Below, piece by piece: positions 63,878-64,000 of a DNA stretch of 64,000 nt. The notes below the pieces were generated by a model. That model was not told the origin of the DNA. It ran no database searches and saw nothing but the letters and a program-made list of their open reading frames with translations. Position 1 is the stretch's first letter. Each line of letters opens with the position of its first letter. A program made the translations under genes and the position numbers. The stretch is taken from assembly GCF_032854445.1 (NCBI RefSeq), contig NC_088302.1, positions 45,978,521-46,042,520 of the forward strand. The letters are read 5' to 3'. This DNA is from Liolophura sinensis. Its lineage: Eukaryota; Mollusca; Polyplacophora; Chitonida; Chitonidae.

Positions 63878-64000
63878 CACGGACTGCAGATTCTACTTTG
63901 CTTGAAGAGCAGGATTGGGAGACGAATGGTCTTTTTGCACTAGATACCCCAGTAACAACAGTTCCTTTCCCGATTACCTCAGGTTTCTATAATGTTCGGC
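63878..64000 (+). CDS. Coding exon of an unrecognised gene, runs off the window
   Basis: Open frame from 63890 (acceptor GGACTGCAG) or from 63878 (acceptor TTGTTGAACAG); the two acceptors are 12 nt apart and keep the same frame, the upstream one adding Ala-Arg-Thr-Ala. Entered in phase 1 it reads DSTLLEEQDWETNGLFALDT then PVTTVPFPITSGFYNVR to the window end. The composition is protein-like and unlike the surrounding AT-rich DNA. LLEEQDW could be a cytosolic acidic-dileucine-like sorting signal of a membrane protein, but this is a guess. Family unknown; the next exons lie outside. Confidence 0.55.

Overview
The window is animal nuclear DNA, most probably from a lophotrochozoan and likely a mollusc. 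The genes are split by GT-AG introns. Several copies of a tRNA-derived SINE end in (AAAT)n tails behind a 'GTAAAACACCAATCAAAT'-type 3' end, the kind I associate with molluscan and related genomes. TACATGTA-rich introns and many minisatellites fit the same picture. The species cannot be fixed from sequence alone.

Layout. (1) 1-11094, plus strand: the C-terminal 540 codons (13 exons) of PIBF1/CEP90, a centriolar-satellite coiled-coil protein; the gene begins before the window. (2) 11095-15850: convergent 3' flanks without a gene. (3) 31997-15851, minus strand: a complete TBCK coding sequence in 25 exons (900 codons plus stop), with pseudokinase, TBC RabGAP and rhodanese-like parts. (4) 32112-37424: intergenic DNA between two divergent genes, with a cluster of inverted repeats and 28 copies of a 61-bp minisatellite. 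(5) 37425-41239, plus strand: AIMP1 (p43/EMAP-II precursor), 6 coding exons, with one extra base in a GGGG run that shifts the frame. (6) 43954-46793, plus strand: complete PSMD9 (26S proteasome chaperone p27), 6 exons. (7) 46794-64000: gene-poor, AT-rich DNA. I propose the 5' end of an unrecognised plus-strand gene here: two alternative first exons (51806-51815 and 61402-61468), both ending in phase 1, joined to an exon at 63878/63890 that runs off the window.

The genes share no single pathway. TBCK and AIMP1 are divergent neighbours, as they are on human chromosome 4q24, so that pair looks like old conserved linkage.

The most striking pattern is that four separate tandem repeats in PIBF1 and TBCK span exon-intron boundaries and copy the splice site with adjoining exon sequence. 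They are 14 acceptors at 121-bp spacing before PIBF1 exon 3 of the window, a duplicated acceptor and a triplicated donor at PIBF1 exon 7, and about 25 copies of a 52-bp unit carrying the TBCK exon 15 donor. The real splice site lies at the exon-proximal end of each array, next to many decoys. All calls come from reading the sequence and remembered family sequences; no search was run.
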